From the NCBI GenBank assembly GCA_001600095.1, contig BCIX01000005.1:1308523-1372522 (forward strand): a stretch of DNA of 64,000 nucleotides, read 5' to 3'. The first letter of the stretch is position 1. Each line of letters starts with the position of its first letter. The stretch comes from Bullera alba (Eukaryota; Basidiomycota; Tremellomycetes; Tremellales; Bulleraceae). The notes under the pieces are model-generated. The model saw only the letters and a list, made by a program, of their open reading frames with translations, did no database searches and was not told where the DNA came from. Both the position numbers and the translations under genes were made by a program. Shown here one piece after another: positions 12,129-25,065 of the stretch.

Positions 12129-15100
12129 CTAGTGTTTCGTCCTGTAGTGTCTACAAGGAGTCAGCAAGATCTTTGACATGGACTCACGGCTCGTCGGCAA
12201 ACACTGTACTAGGGTCGAGCTCGCCGTGGATGATGTCATACCACAGCTCGATCGAAGACTGTCGAGCCCAGTTCCTACCAAGGGTTAGTATTGATCAACA
12301 AGGAGCTCACTCACCAGCTAGAGTCGAAAGTCCTGGCTTTGAGGGCGGAGAAGACGGGCGCAATGCCGTCGAGGTACGCATCTCCGTGCTCCGCCTTGAC
12401 AGCGTCCAACTTGGCCTGGAGCTCCTCCACCGAGGCCTTTTCCAGGTCGGCTCGTTTGTCACCCTCTCTGGGGTCCTTGTTGAGATATCTCGACAGCAGC
12501 TCAATCTCCCTCTGGGCGTGCTCCTCCTGCTTGGCGACAAAGGCGTCGAACTCCTCAGAGTTCATCACCGCACCGCCTCCACCGCCTCCGGCGGCACCAC
12601 CGGCACCCGGCGCGGCGAGCGAGATGCCACTGTACGAGGCGTACGAGTTGGCGAGCGAGTCGAGGAACGCCTTGGCCTCGGCCTCGGAACCAAGTCGTTT
12701 AGGTGGCTCGCTCAGGATACCAAAGAACAGGGCGGAATCGGTTCGCATGGGTCCGAGTCCCCATTGCTTGTTGAGGTGGGCTCGGGCGGCGGAGATGTTG
12801 AAACCACCGGGGAACTTTCCGGCGACCATTCGGTTCGTCAATGCCATGGCGTGCTTGCCGAGCGCAGAGTAGCCGACACCGAGGGCAGAACCGAGTTCGT
12901 CCAGGGGGAGGTCTTCCGACTTTTCGGGCGCAGAGGCGAATTCGACCTGGAGATCTCCGAGGATTTCGTTTTGCAGGGTCGATTTACCACCAGAGAGCTC
13001 TTTGAGGGATTTGCTGAGGGGGATGTCGGAGGCTGGCTTTTTGAGCTTTTGGGCGACGATGATTCGGACCGTGTCGACGGCTTTGGGTGGGACGTCGTCG
13101 ACGGCGGCGGCGGGTCCGGAGGCGACAGGTGCTGGAGCGGCAGCGACAGCAGCTGGAGCCGTGGCGGCGGGGGCCGCGGCAGGAGCAGCACTTGTAGAGG
13201 CGGCGGCCTCCTCGGCCTCGTCCTCGAACGCATAGTACACCTCTTTCTGGTTCTTGGCCGCGCAGAGAATGTCCCTTCGGAGAGACTGGGCACCGTCCTG
13301 AACCTCGTACTTGGCCTTGAGCGTTCGCGTGGCCATGCCTAACGGTTAGCTACAGACAGGGGCTTGGACTCACCGGCAAGGACTGGGCTTGGGCCGACTT
13401 CGATGAATCGCTCAAACTTGGCGTGGGTGAAGAGGACGTCTTGGGTCTCGATCCATCGGACCGGCGAGGCGAACCTGGGGTTAGCAGAGTAACACCGGAT
13501 GGACTCACTGATACGCGAGACACTCTGTGAGGAGGTTGTAGGCGAGCTGCTGCCTCTGTCCTGCACTGTCCCACGATTCCTTCTCCCAGTTTTTGAGGAT
13601 AGAGTCCATGCGGGGCGAAGCCGTCTCGTCAAAGATCTTCTGGACATAGTCCTTGGTCACCTGGAACGGCTCGGCACTAGGGTCAGCGATGATCTCACGA
13701 CCCAACTTACATCAAGTTGGGAATGTACTTGTGCTCGAGCCTGTCTGGGTTGAGCTGCGTCGGGTCAATCTTCTTGATGAGGTAGTTTCGGAACGACAAG
13801 ACTCCTGGCCACAGGTATCTCGAGTGGAAGGGCACGTCGATTCCGGGCAAGGGAATGGTCGAGAAACCTCGCTCGAGAATGACCTGGCCATCCTTTTTCT
13901 CCTTTTCGACCGCCATGTCCCAACATCCCTCGATGATCTCGGCCAGCTTCTCCTTGAGCTCCTCGACGCTCATCATCTTGGACAGCTTTTCCAGGTCGAG
14001 CTTTTGCACCTTGAGCATGTTGAGGACGTTGGTCAATGTGGCCAGGGCGCGGAGCTCTCCAGCGCACACGTACTGCTGGTTGGCAACGTTGAGATTGACG
14101 ATCTGGAGCAGGATCGACTTTTGTCGGCTGATCGCGTCGACAATCTCGCGCAGGGCCTCTTCGGAAAAGGTTTTGCCGACTCGGGACGGGTTGGCGGCCA
14201 TCATCGCGTACTGGGATTTACCCTCGGCGTCACGCTGGACAGCACGCTGCATGGTGATTCCTCGGAAGAAGACGACGTCGGCGAGGGAGGAGATTGGCAA
14301 GACGTCGGCAATGGCCGCGAGGGCAGAGTACTCTCCGAGCGAGTGACCGGCGAATGCGGCGGTGACGTCGATCAAGCCCTTGGACTTCATGTCGTCGAAC
14401 GCGGCCTTTTCAGTCACGACCAGGGCGATCTGAGTGTACTGTGTCGCGAAGAGTAGACCTTGGGGGTGGGAAAAGGTGTAGCTGTTGGTGTACAGGTCGA
14501 TGTCGCCAAAGAGGGGCAGGGTCTTGATGTTGCCGTTGGCGTCGATCGTGTCGTACGTGAGATCCATGTATCGTTGGCGGATCGCCTGACCTTTGATACC
14601 ACCAAAGTGGATCGTGAGCTCCTTTGGATTGTTCTTGACAATGTCGACGATGGAGAATCCGTAGACGGATGTCAGGTGAGCGTCGGCAGCGTCCCAAACG
14701 GCCTTGGCCACGGGGGACGAGTTGTACAGCTCCATGCCCATGCCAACCTCTTGAGATCCTTGACCGGTAAAGACGTAGGCGGTCGGGGGTTGGCTGACCT
14801 CGGCAGTACCATCGATCACCTTTTCGCTTCGGTGGTTGAACGCTTCGACCTTGATGACCTTTTTGCCGTCGATCATGGCAACGTGGGTGAGCTTGACCTG
14901 GATCTCGTCACCGGGGAGGACCATGCCGACGAATCCGACTTGGTACGAGACGACTCGCTCGGGGTGGTTGTCGGCGGCGACGCTCTCGAGATACTTTCGT
15001 AAGGCCGCACTGTTCCACATGCCGTGGGTGATTGTACCGGGGAGTGAGGCAAAGTCGGAGAAGTACGGGTTGATGTGGATCGGGTTGAAGTCGCCAGAGA

Positions 15101-18100
15101 TCTTGGAGTAGGGTTCGTTGGTCGCTGGCGTGGTGTAGACCAAGGGGTCTTTGTTTAGCGTATAGCCTTGGTCGAGGGGGACGGAGAGGCCGATGGGTTT
15201 GCCGTGTCGCTTGAGGTACTCGATGACTGGGTTGCCGTGAGTGTTGTGCGCCTCGAAATCGATGGTAGCGACCTGGACGAGCTGCTTGGTGCTGCTTCGG
15301 ATGAACGCAGCACCGGCGACCTTGACCGAGCTGAATGTCGTCTTGTCCTTGTATCGGAGCTCGGACTTTAGCTTGAAGATGAGCTTGTGACCGACGTCGA
15401 GCGGGGTCGAGTCGTCGTCCCATTCGAACCACTGTTTGGACTGGAGCACGGCGACGGTGGTGGGCTTGTCCATTTCGACGGAATAGTCGTTTTCGTCGAT
15501 CGTCTCGAACGTGTTTTCGTAGTCTTTGAATCGGCCTCGGTAGAGGAAGCTAGAGGTGACCTCGATGACGGGCTCGCCCTTTCGCAGGACGAAACCCTTG
15601 ACCTTGGCCGTCTTGCCGCTGTCGCTGTTGATGACGGAGACGACACGGGCCTCGGCCGAGCAGACGTCCCCGGCTCGGAGAGGTTCGGCGCCTTCGACGT
15701 ATCGGAAGCCGTTGGACAGGTGGACGAGGTTGAGCAGGTCGCCGTCGATCTCCGCCGGGAAGATTGCTTTCATGATGGACTAGAGTTAGCAAAGCACCAA
15801 CGGGATTACTCACCTGCCATCCCATGACAATTGCAAAGTCCATTGGCGCCATGACCCTCTCGTTTCTGGCCGACTTGAAGCTCTCGCCTTGGTTGCCGAC
15901 GACGTCGCAGAAGCGTTGGACGGCTTGGGCGTCGATGGCGATTTCGGGAGAGGTAAAGTTGGTGTCAATGGCGAGCTCGGGGAGCTTTTGGTCGTCGCCG
16001 AACCAGAGTCGCCAGTAAAAGTCTTTGATGGCCTTGTTTCGACCCTCGACCACCTCGTGGATTGGGGCAAAGCCCATCTCGGGTTTGTACAGGAACTTGA
16101 AGTACAGCGGGACCGAGACACCGTGTCGTTCTTCGTTCATGACGAGGGAGATCTCGCGCGAGGACGGGTCGAACGTGAGGGAGACGGCTTTAAAGTCGGC
16201 GGGGTGAGGGCCAGAGGATCGGGCAGAGCCGAATAACTCGACAGACTGGATCTGGCCGTTGGAAGACTTGATCTGGACGGTTTGACCAGCTCGTGGGGTG
16301 AAGACTCGTCGGAAGGGGTTCGACAAGTAGCCATTGCCCTGGACCACGTTGACAGAGGTGAGGGCGGCTCGGAGCCAGCTGACGTTGGCGCCGGCGACGA
16401 CCTCGAGCCAGTCGTCGGTGGCGGGGACGGTTTTGCCGACCTTTAGCGTGCGGATAGGGCCTTCGACGGACTCTGCGACGAGACCCGATTTTGGAGAACC
16501 CGGCTTGGCACCGATGTAGTCGATCCGGGGCACCTTGCTCTCGTCACCGTTGTAGAACCTGGCGAGGATCTTCTTGGCGAGGAGGCCTTCGGTGTTGCCC
16601 ATGATGTCGGCGATTGGCTCGTCGGCGACGGTAGAGTGCTTGACGGCGATCGGGCCTTGGAGGATGCACACTCGCTGCGGGTCTTGGTCAAACACGGCGT
16701 CGATATCCTCGGCGGCCCAGAGAGAGTCCTTTTTGAACCACACCTCGAAGTTGTTGTCGAGGACGGCGATGAATGGGACGGGCTTTTGACCAGGTCGCTG
16801 GCAGATGGTGAGGAAGAACGCCTTGTCCTCTGCGGCAACGAGCTGCTCCTTTGCCTCGGGGTAGTGGCTGAAGAACGAGTCGACGGTGGACGTCTTGTCG
16901 AGGTCGGAAAAGCTCTGGATGAGGGATTCCTTGGTTCGAATACCGTCGACGCCGGCGAATCTCTCTTCGACTCGTCGGAGCCAGTCTCCGACGAGGTTTC
17001 GGAGACTAATGTCGACCCATCGCTCTTGCTTGGACACGTACATGAGTCGGATCATTCGTCGGGTAATCTCCTCGTACGTCATGAGGCCGAGGTCGGAGAC
17101 GACGGCGCCGTCGGCCTTGGCGCCGAACCAGGGCTTGTTGAAGTCTTTGTTGAGACGGTCGATCACATAGTCCTTTTTGGCCTCGAGCCAGGCGCCGCGT
17201 TTTTCTCGGGGTTGAGCAAAGACCGTGTCGTCGAACTCTCTCCACAGCTTGACACCGCGGGTAGCGATTTTGTGGATTGGCTCACCGAGCTCGGATCGGA
17301 CGGTGAGAATGCCACCGGTGGGCTTGTCGTAGGTGCCTTCCCACTGGGCGTCGTCGACTCCGGGGGCGTCCACGATCAGCTGCTTGACCGAGGCGGAAGT
17401 GTCGGCTTCCTTGGCGACCATGACTCGGGAGGCGTAGAGAGCGCCGTCGTATGGCATTGGCTGGAGGCCAAAGTCAAGGGACCAGTCCCCGGAGAGGCTA
17501 GCGTTAGCGGGGTCAAGAGGGTGTACTCACTATGGCCAGACGTCTTCGGCGCTGCCGAAACCGGAACCCGCGATCAGGGAAATGTTCCTGTTCTGCCTGA
17601 TCGACCCGTACGTCGCGATGATGGGCTGGTGCATGTCCTCGCAAGAGTGGTGTCCACCGGCTCGACCACCGGTCCATTGGAGGATGATTGGGTAGTCGGG
17701 ATTGGCGGCGGCAATGTTGACGACTTGTCGGATACCCTCGACGGATCCGGGCTTGAACGAAATGTGCTTGATCCCAGAGGCCTTGAGCGCGGTGATGATC
17801 TCGGTGGCCTTTTCAGACGATGGGATACCGGCAGCGACACAGAAGCCCTCGATGGGGAGACCCTCTCGTCGCATCTCCTGCCACAGGGGGAATTGGAAGC
17901 TAAACTGTCGCTGGTTGATGTACAGCGCGTTGAGGGTGATTCCAACACCTGGCTGAACTCGACGTTGGATCTCGGCGACCTTGTTTCGGAGGGCGGTGGG
18001 GTTGTAGTGGCCGCCACCGGCGAGCTCGATGTGGTAGCCGGCGTTGAGCGTGGCAGCGACGAGGTTGGCGCCGACGGTACAGGGGGTCATTCCAGCGACC

Positions 18101-19989
18101 ATCAGGGGGGGTTTTCCGAGGAGGCGGGAGAAGGGGGTGTCAATGTGGATCTTTCCGTCACTAAACATCAGCAACGGTCGGTACTGTTGACTTACAGAGT
18201 CTTGACGAGCTTTGGACTCCATTCGGATGCCCAGGCGGATTCTCGTCGGATGGTCTTGGAGTCGTAGAACTCTGCGGCGGCCTTGCCCTTTTCTCCTACG
18301 ATCACAACTCGTACACCTCGGCCCTCGACGGCTCGGGCGGTGAGGAAGCCGATACCGCTGTTGCCTCCGGCGCCAAAGTCGACGGCGTGGGTGGCCGTGG
18401 CGGGAAAGTTGCACGCGGTGACCCAGTGAATGGGCGAGGTGAAGATTTGCTCGGAGAGCGAGGCGGTGAGGGCGGTGGTGGTTCGGAGGTCGCAGCCTAA
18501 TGTTAGCTCTACACAGTGCTGCTACTCACCATTCTCAGTGTTGTAGATTGGCAGGGATAGGTCGGAAGCGGACCAGATATCCCCAATATCCTCCTGGAGC
18601 TTCTCCGCGGCGCCCTTGAGGTACGGGCTGTGGTACGGCACGTTGACCGGCAAGAATCGCATGGTGAACACGGCCTTTCGCTTCGAGTATGGGGTTCGAC
18701 CTTGGTCCAGACCCGCTGGGGCCATGATCTTTCGAAGCGAGGTGGCAAGACCATAGAGCGATCTGGCTGGACCGGTGACAACGTTCATCGTGGAGGCGTT
18801 GTAGAGCGAGACGCCGACTTGCGAGTTGGCGGGGAGGAACGAGTTGACCTTTTTGATCTGCGCCTCTAAAGCCTTTAGGCCGAGACCGCTGACCGAGAGC
18901 ATGGGCGAGGGGACTCCCTCGTTGTTGTCGACGGCGTCGGCGACGAGCTGGGGCTCGAGCGAGAGCACTGGGAAGGCTTCCTGGCCACGGAGACCGATGT
19001 AGAAAAGGTGCTTGATCGCTTTGAGCACGTTGTCGACTAGGGTAGAGTCGGTCGAGGAGGCAATGGCGACGGCCGAGATGATTCCCTGCGAGTGGCCGGT
19101 GGCGCCCTTGAACAGGGTTCGCATCTGCCCGGGGGTAATGTCGGTGACTCGGCACGATACGAGGTATTGGGCGAGCTGGGTCGCACCGATCAGGGGCATC
19201 GACACGGGGATGGACGCGAGGTAGTCGACGTTGGGTCGCGAGCCGTTGAGCCAGGAGATGAGGTCGAGGCCTTGGCTGTAGAAGGTGAAGCCGTCGGCGG
19301 TGGCCTTGGCGGCGAGAGTGGTGAGCTCCTCGGTGATCTTTGTGAGGAGAGACTCGACAAAGGGGGTGTAGACGTTGTAGAGGGATTGCAGCTCGTTGAA
19401 GTAGTACTAAAGTTAGCTCTGGACTCGGAGTTTGACTCACCTCGTTGACACCCTGTCCGCCGAACAGCGCGTAGAGCTCGGCCTGGCCGTTCTTGGCCGC
19501 ATCGAGGAGTGCCGAGGTGTGAGCAATCTTGACCTTGTCTCCTAGGGCCTCTCGTGCCACGGCAAAGGCTTTAAAATAGGCGGTGAGAATCTCTGTCCTA
19601 GCTTCTGGCTCGAACGACTGGACCAGGGAGTGAATGTTGACATTTGCGAGGAAGAGCTCGTTGAAGCGGTCGTAGGCGGCGAGCAGGACCTGGCCAAGCT
19701 CTGAGCTCTGGGTCGAGGCGAATTTGTCCGCGGCGAAGAGTAGGAACCGGGCGAGGAGCTTTGCCTGGGGTTCAGAAGAGGGTGGTTGAGTGATGGCACC
19801 TTCTTCAGTCTCGAGAGGGGCGGCTTCTTCGTCGAGACCGACTCGAGAGTCGTGGAAGTCCTGTGCTAGGACCTCGCTCTGGACCCATGCGGAGAGGGGT
19901 GAAGCTGGGACTGGGACCGAGACTCTTGCGCTGGGGGAGTGGAGGACGAGCGGTCGGGTCGGAATGGGGGAGGAGAAAAGGGCGGTCAT
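12129..19989 (-). CDS. FAS1: Fatty acid synthase beta chain with AT-ER-DH-MPT plus ACP
   Basis: Eleven exons: 19989-19441, 19406-18530, 18496-18196, 18160-17531, 17497-15814, 15779-13711, 13676-13509, 13474-13374, 13338-12315, 12274-12188 and 12150-12129. They sum to exactly 2504 codons (2503 residues). Visible in order: acetyltransferase GHSQG near residue 286; enoyl reductase with GGRAGGHHSCED near 739; hot-dog dehydratase with FNPIHIN and ITHGMW near 1580; malonyl/palmitoyl transferase with FTGQGSQ and AGHSLGEYSA near 1823; and acyl carrier protein with the phosphopantetheine serine in GGKSTLQNEI near 2243, followed by its structural helices. In Saccharomyces the beta chain is about 450 residues shorter, stops inside MPT, and lacks ACP. 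The cytosolic alpha6beta6 complex makes palmitoyl- and stearoyl-CoA. Confidence 0.95.
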
Positions 19990-20563
19990 GCTGGGCAATG
20001 ATTCAGCAGGGCCCTTTACTCGATCTAGGTGGATGGTTCTCTGTGCTCCAGTAATTGATGGGAGCAGTGAGAGTGGTGGTGGTGATGGAAGGTAGGTTGG
20101 TATGGCCCCTTGCAAAATAGGATGTTGAAACAGCAGCAGCCGACATCCCCAACAGAGCCGGGCGGAGATGTGGGGAGATGTCCGGTTGGGGCTAGGTTGA
20201 CGGCATTCATCGGACATACGCGGTGCACAATCTGACGGAACCAAAACGTACGGTGGCCGAGCCGATGCGAGGATGGTCCCAGCAGGGGTCTGCAAGGGGT
20301 CTGTTCTGGTCTGTTACCTTCTGGTCAACTAGGGTCAACTTGCAGTTGGCTGAGGAGACGACATTGCAATTATCGACGCGAGAAGCCTCAAAGACTGGAT
20401 CACGACAATGCCAAAGTGAATCCGGAAACGCGGTACGGCTGGGTAGACACAATAGCATCTCTTGAAGTGCGAGATAAATGTCTATGAAAGAAGAGGTAGG
20501 CACGAGGTGTAAATTGCGAGAGACGCTGCGAGAAAGGGAAGAAGATCTATGGTTTCTACTGAT
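19990..20563. promoter_or_regulatory. FAS1 upstream region
   Basis: This holds the FAS1 promoter and 5' leader on the minus strand and ends at the stop codon of the truncated transporter at 20564. CT-rich and GTGG-rich tracts lie at about 20065-20095. No coding exon or specific binding site could be assigned. Confidence 0.45.
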
Positions 20564-21615
20564 CTAGAGAACGTAACGGAAACCCGGCAACTCTTTGTCT
20601 GTCTTGTCGGCAAACTCGTCGTTTGGATCGTTCTGCAGTTGCCCCTCTGCGAGTAGTCGATCTCTCCGTCGATTCTCCCGAACGTAATACACCCTGAGAA
20701 TGGCTAGGAAGATACCTAACCCGTGAGCTTATGACATCGAAATAGACTCACCCTGCAGTGCGATGCAAATCATATCCGCGATGAAGACTGAGCGGTAGGC
20801 TGGCGTCTCTCCGACCTTGATCATGAACGGTCCGCTGATGTTACCCAGGGCGTATCCGAGGAAAGCATAAGACGACAGGGTGATACGTTTGGTATAGCCC
20901 GAGCTGTTGACGCCGGGTAGAGAGAGGCAGATGAACAGTGATGTGGCGAACGGTGGGAAGAGGTAGACCCCGGTCAACAACCCGGCAACGTTTGACCTGG
21001 GAAGCACGATCTGGAGGAGGAGACCGATAAAGGTTGGGACAAGCATTCCGATCGCGACGTAGATCCGACCGTTTGGAATCCGCTGTGACAACCACCCTCC
21101 GAACAGGATACAGATCATGTTGATGAATCCTTGGGGAATGTAGATCAAGGTCGATTGGAGGGATGTAAAGCCGAAACTCTGGATCGTCAAAGTGCCGAAT
21201 GCGCCGAATCCACCGCTACTTTGTCAGCTTGGTCGAAAGCCCTCCACTCACTTTAGAACTTCGTTACAAAAGATGGTGAGGAATAGCAACAGGCCTTGAG
21301 GATCTTGGAAGGGGTTGAGAGCTTCCTTGATCTGATACCATTTTCGAACCCTCGAAAGCATTCCAGTCCCGTTCGATCGTATGCGGTTGACGGCGAGGAC
21401 CCGTTCATCGTAAGTGAGGAATCGGGCTTTCATCGGGGAGGTCGGGAGGAAGAAGAAGACAAAGACACCCCAGGAGACAGTGATGAGGCCGTTGATGACG
21501 AAGATCCACTACGTTTCAGCTCAACGGCGCGGTAGCGACTCACCTTCCACCCTGGGATACCTGTATTGACGTGTCCCATACCAAAGGCAATGATTCCTCC
21601 GACCCCCTCGTCCAC
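20564..21615 (-). pseudogene. 5'-truncated MFS transporter (Dal5/allantoate permease-like)
   Basis: Exons 21508-21252, 21215-20752 and 20715-20564 are in frame. An upstream exon segment ends at 21544 and is open only to about 21615. It encodes the second half of an anion:cation symporter-type MFS protein: GWKWIFVING, then a SWGVFVFFFLPTSPMKARFL segment, the cytosolic loop beginning YDERVLAVNR, and about six hydrophobic helices. The tail ends in a charged segment (KELPGFRYVL). The start codon and roughly the first five transmembrane helices are missing. Upstream of 21615 the sequence turns into a palindrome and GC-rich repeats with no homologous coding. A truncation by insertion or rearrangement is inferred. 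Confidence 0.75.
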
Positions 21616-21617
21616 CC

Positions 21618-21635
21618 GCCGGCCGCTAGGCCGGC
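21618..21635. repeat. Perfect 7-bp inverted repeat at the transporter break
   Basis: GCCGGCC and GGCCGGC flank a 4-nt GCTA loop, at the point where homology to the transporter ends. It could be an element end or a rearrangement scar. Confidence 0.6.
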
Positions 21636-21640
21636 GCTAG

Positions 21641-21740
21641 GGTACTGATAAAACCCTCGTGGAATGGCACTGACAAAAGCCAACTTCATTGGTACTGATA
21701 AATACAAGTCCGTAGGACACTGATAACACACAAGGAAGAG
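21641..21740 (+). repeat. Four-copy GGNACTGAYAA array with exact 25-nt period
   Basis: Copies start at 21641, 21666, 21691 and 21716 (the last reads GACACTGATAA). The motif is conserved while the rest of each 25-nt unit differs, so this is a phased motif array and not a recent tandem duplication. Three copies contain GATAA, the core of fungal GATA-factor sites; the second has GACAA. Confidence 0.7.
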
Positions 21741-22431
21741 GAGGACCGGCGCACCCCGTCTCGAACGCCCCCTGCGGGGCTCCCAGAGCCTTCCTGAGGC
21801 TTCCCCCGCACTCCCGCATGCATTCCCCACATTTCCCAACGCTAATTCCCTGAATGCATGCATGGGAACGGGCGTGGGAGCCCGGGGAGTAGAGTTGAGT
21901 CAACGCCGCGAAGCTATTTTTGAAAACGGATGTGGCGCGCAGCCGCGCGCAGCCGAGATCGGCGTTTCGGAAATGTCCGTTCGTGGCACCTTGAGCCGCG
22001 CGGCGTGTTCGCCGTCACGCGTCGCGCGTCTTGGCCCTGCCTTGCTCTGCCCGGCGCACCAAATCAGTCATAATCACAATGTCTAAGATATGCCTAATCT
22101 ATGAGATCTGACATTATTGGTGATAAGGGTGGCGGTGGTATCGGTCGTGGTGGTGGTATGCATGGAGTGGTGGCATCGAGGAAGTGGTCGCATAGAGGGA
22201 GCGGTGGCATGGTGGTGGCATAGAGGGTCTGTACAGTGACGAGGGATGCACTAACGGTTACGTAACGCACGAGTTCCCAACCCACTTGTCGTCCTACTCA
22301 GCACTGATGCCCAATACCTTACCAACACCATCACCTTCCAACAGCTCACCAACAACTCACCTCCAACAGCTCACACCTTACCATCACCATCACCTTTCCA
22401 ACAGCTCACCAACGCCAACACCTTTGCCATC
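21741..22431. other. GC-rich patch and GGTGGT minisatellite, no gene
   Basis: Positions 21770-22060 are CpG-rich, with GCGCGCAGCCGCGCGCAGCC and similar stretches, unlike the neighbours. A 10-bp inverted repeat (GCATGCATTC at 21816, GAATGCATGC at 21852) lies inside. Positions 22110-22235 are a degenerate GGTGG/GCAT minisatellite. Positions 22310-22430 form a CA/CT-rich leader to the gene at 22432. Confidence 0.5.
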
Positions 22432-24581
22432 ATGCAGCCCCAGCAACTGTTTGGCGATCAAACGCTCATCTCACTCCCCCCAGACACCCTCCGGGAGATC
22501 AGGGTCCGACTTGTCGACGCCCAGCTCGGTCGTTATATCCGTTTCGACAGAGGACCTCCAGGTCTACTCACAGATGGTATGGCCGACGTCCAGAGCGAGG
22601 TAGATCGGGCCAACGTCCTGATCTACAGAACGATGCAGGAACGAGGAGGAGGCTCGGTGTGGGACACTGCGCGGCTGGCGACTTTGAGCGAGTTCGTCAT
22701 AGAATCGAGACATCCGAAGCGAGTACTCGAGGAGATTCTCGTCCACCAACAGCTGGCACTCGACGCTCGCCGTTTCACCCAGCGGTTCCCCACCCCACGA
22801 GTCTCACCCGAGAGCCGCAGTGCGCCCACTGTGTATAGCCCATTGCCGGATGTCTCGGTGAGTTGAATGTGTGATGGATGTTGGCTGACGTCCAGAAGAA
22901 ACCGGTGCCCGCCCAATCGACCAAGACTGGTTTGTGACTGGCCGACCGGCATGACCTACCCGAGGCCAAGCCGGTATTCAACGTGGATTGGTTCGAATAC
23001 GCCGACCGCGAGGGCGACCTACCTCCCAAACGACCCTGCAATGGCCTCTTCCCCCGCGACATGCGAGGCGGACTCGAACCACCGGCAGATCTGGTGTCGC
23101 ATATAGACATCAACAACATTGGCGGGCCGGTCGACCAACTTCGGATCCTGGCTCAAGCTCTTTTGGTACCAGTGCCCGCGCAGGCGGCATTAGCTCGAGT
23201 ACCGGTGTGGAATGCGAGGTATGCGGCGTTGCAAGCTCGGGCGAGCGAGATGGATCCCCGCTTGACTCTCGATCGCTGGCAGTTTCCCGACGGAGTACTG
23301 GACCTTGCCTCTGTTGTCAAAATTGGTCACTTTCCTCCCGACACCCTCACCTCGGTCCCGCTGAACGGAGAGCTTTGGTCGACCAATGTCATGAGGTGCA
23401 AGTCTGTGCATTCGCCAACCGAGACTGGCGACTACCGGGTCGGTTTCATCAACCTATATCCCGCTCGGTTTCCGCTCGACGACCCCCCTGACCAATCTTT
23501 GCCGTTGCCCGTTCGACAGATGCTTGAGCGAGAGCTGGGGACGATACTTGGGGAACTGATCGACGACGACCGCCACAGGGTCGTCACAGTGTACGGGGAG
23601 GCGGGGCACAAGGTCATGCTGGACGTGCTGGCGTCGCGCGAGGTCGAGAGCTGGACGTTTGAGGCTCGGTTGCCGCTGCGATGGGAGGTCGGGGGGGACG
23701 ACGTGTTGACTTGCTGTGTGCGAGCACAAACGGGCAAGGCGTACGTTGACAAGGTCATTGGCGAAAAGACGACAGAGATGGTCTCGATCCCACTCCGGCT
23801 CGTCAGCTCTCCCACGGGTGCACTCACCTTGATCCTGCTCAGTCCGCACCCCGAGGCGTGTCGGTATGCTGGCAATTCTCTCGCCATGGCTACCGAAGCC
23901 GATCTCCTCCTCGAGCTCGAATCGGCATTGTACTCTGGCCGCTTTCTGACCGGCATCCACCGACCTCCGACCTGGATCCAACGCCTGGCTCGAGAGTTTG
24001 CGTCGCTCAAGATCCCCACGAAGCCGTATCGCATCTCGAGAGTCACCAAATTCCAGTCGGAAAACAACGTGCGCTTCACCTTGTCTCAGCTGCCAGACTG
24101 GATCGAGGTGTTGGCTCGGCAGGTCGTCGTAGACAAGCGGGGGAGCAAGACGGCCCACAGCGAGGACGACATGGCCGCACGTGCGGGCTGGCTGTTGGGG
24201 CACCAGGCCAAGGCGGGCAAGCCGCAGTCGGAGGCGACCAAGCGGGCATCGGCCATCAACCTCGAGCGGGAGATCAAGCGGTATGGAGAGGATCCTGTTC
24301 GGTCGTACCCGTCATGCTGCGCCTGTGGCATCGAGTCCGAGAGCTCGGCCTGGGATTTGGAGGACACGTCGAGGCCGATTGTCCGCACGATCCGGCTTCC
24401 ATCCGCCTCTCATCCGACCACGAGGACAGACAAGCAGTCTTGTGATGTCAACATTCCGCTCGACGACAATCTCAGGCGGAAGGCTCGTTATGTTGGGTCG
24501 CATGGTCTAGCGGACCCGTCACCGCGGCGCAAGGAGGATTGGAAAAGAGCAGTGGCAGTCTGCAGGGAGCAAAGAGGTTAG
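22432..24581 (+). CDS. Divergent, zinc-less member of the zinc/UDG-like family
   Basis: Exon 1 is 22432-22857 (142 codons) and ends at a GTGAGT donor. With the standard acceptor at 22895 the frame continues to 24581 but meets one TGA near 22933. A longer intron ending at 22964 or 22970 keeps the frame and removes the stop. The C-terminal part shares with the proteins at 28.6 and 43.5 kb a PDG element, IGHFPPD, a VGFINLYPARFPLDD segment, VVTVYGEAGHKV and LILLSPHPEACRY. The N-terminal helix (LREIRVRLVDAQLG) loosely matches their first exon. The zinc array between them is absent. It is on the opposite strand from the other copies and has no small partner nearby. Function unknown. Confidence 0.65.
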
Positions 24582-24659
24582 GGCGTCGGGAGAAAAAAGG
24601 AAAAAGAAAAAAAGAGAGGATACGGCATCAGGGAATCAGCCATCCGGAGTGAGTTCTTG

Positions 24660-25065
24660 TTCGAGTGCGCTTTTGCGTTTGCTAATGGGCCCTAGCTCGC
24701 ATCAGTGCTAGGTGAGACCGTGGAGTACATGTCGCCGTCGACGGGGGTGACAGTTGGTTGCTCAAGACGTGAGTTTAAAGTCGACAGTATTGAGCTCATG
24801 GCGATACCCCTAGTGTAACCGAGTCCCGACTTGGACATTTGACGACTCCCTACATCAATCCCCCGCTTTACCCCCGCTCTCAGTGAGTACAGCATCGAGG
24901 ACAGAGCTGACACTCAGTGCTCTGGGTTTCTGAACCCGTTGGCTTCACCACGCTCTTCTTCTCGTGATCTGCTGGAGCCTGGAGCTATGGATAGACCAGG
25001 CGTGAGTGGTCATCTCGAAAGCCCAATCTGACACATTTCTAGCGTGTCCGCTCTTGGAGCTGCGG
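24660..25065 (+). repeat. Dispersed duplicate, copy 1 (see 27826-28245)
   Basis: The stretches GTGAGACCGTGG, ATGTCGCCGTCGACGGGGGT, GTCGACAGTATTGAGCTCAT and CTTCTTCTCGTGATCTGCTG recur in the same order and orientation in the second copy, with small insertions. Copy 1 cannot be read in one frame. Confidence 0.75.

Noticed and set aside
12173..18267. Long plus-strand open frames across the FAS1 gene
   Set aside because: They are antisense shadows of high-GC coding sequence; the minus strand has all FAS domains with exact exon phasing.
21637..22060. Telomere or centromere signature at the GC-rich patch
   Set aside because: No telomeric repeat units, and intact housekeeping genes lie on both sides within 2-35 kb.
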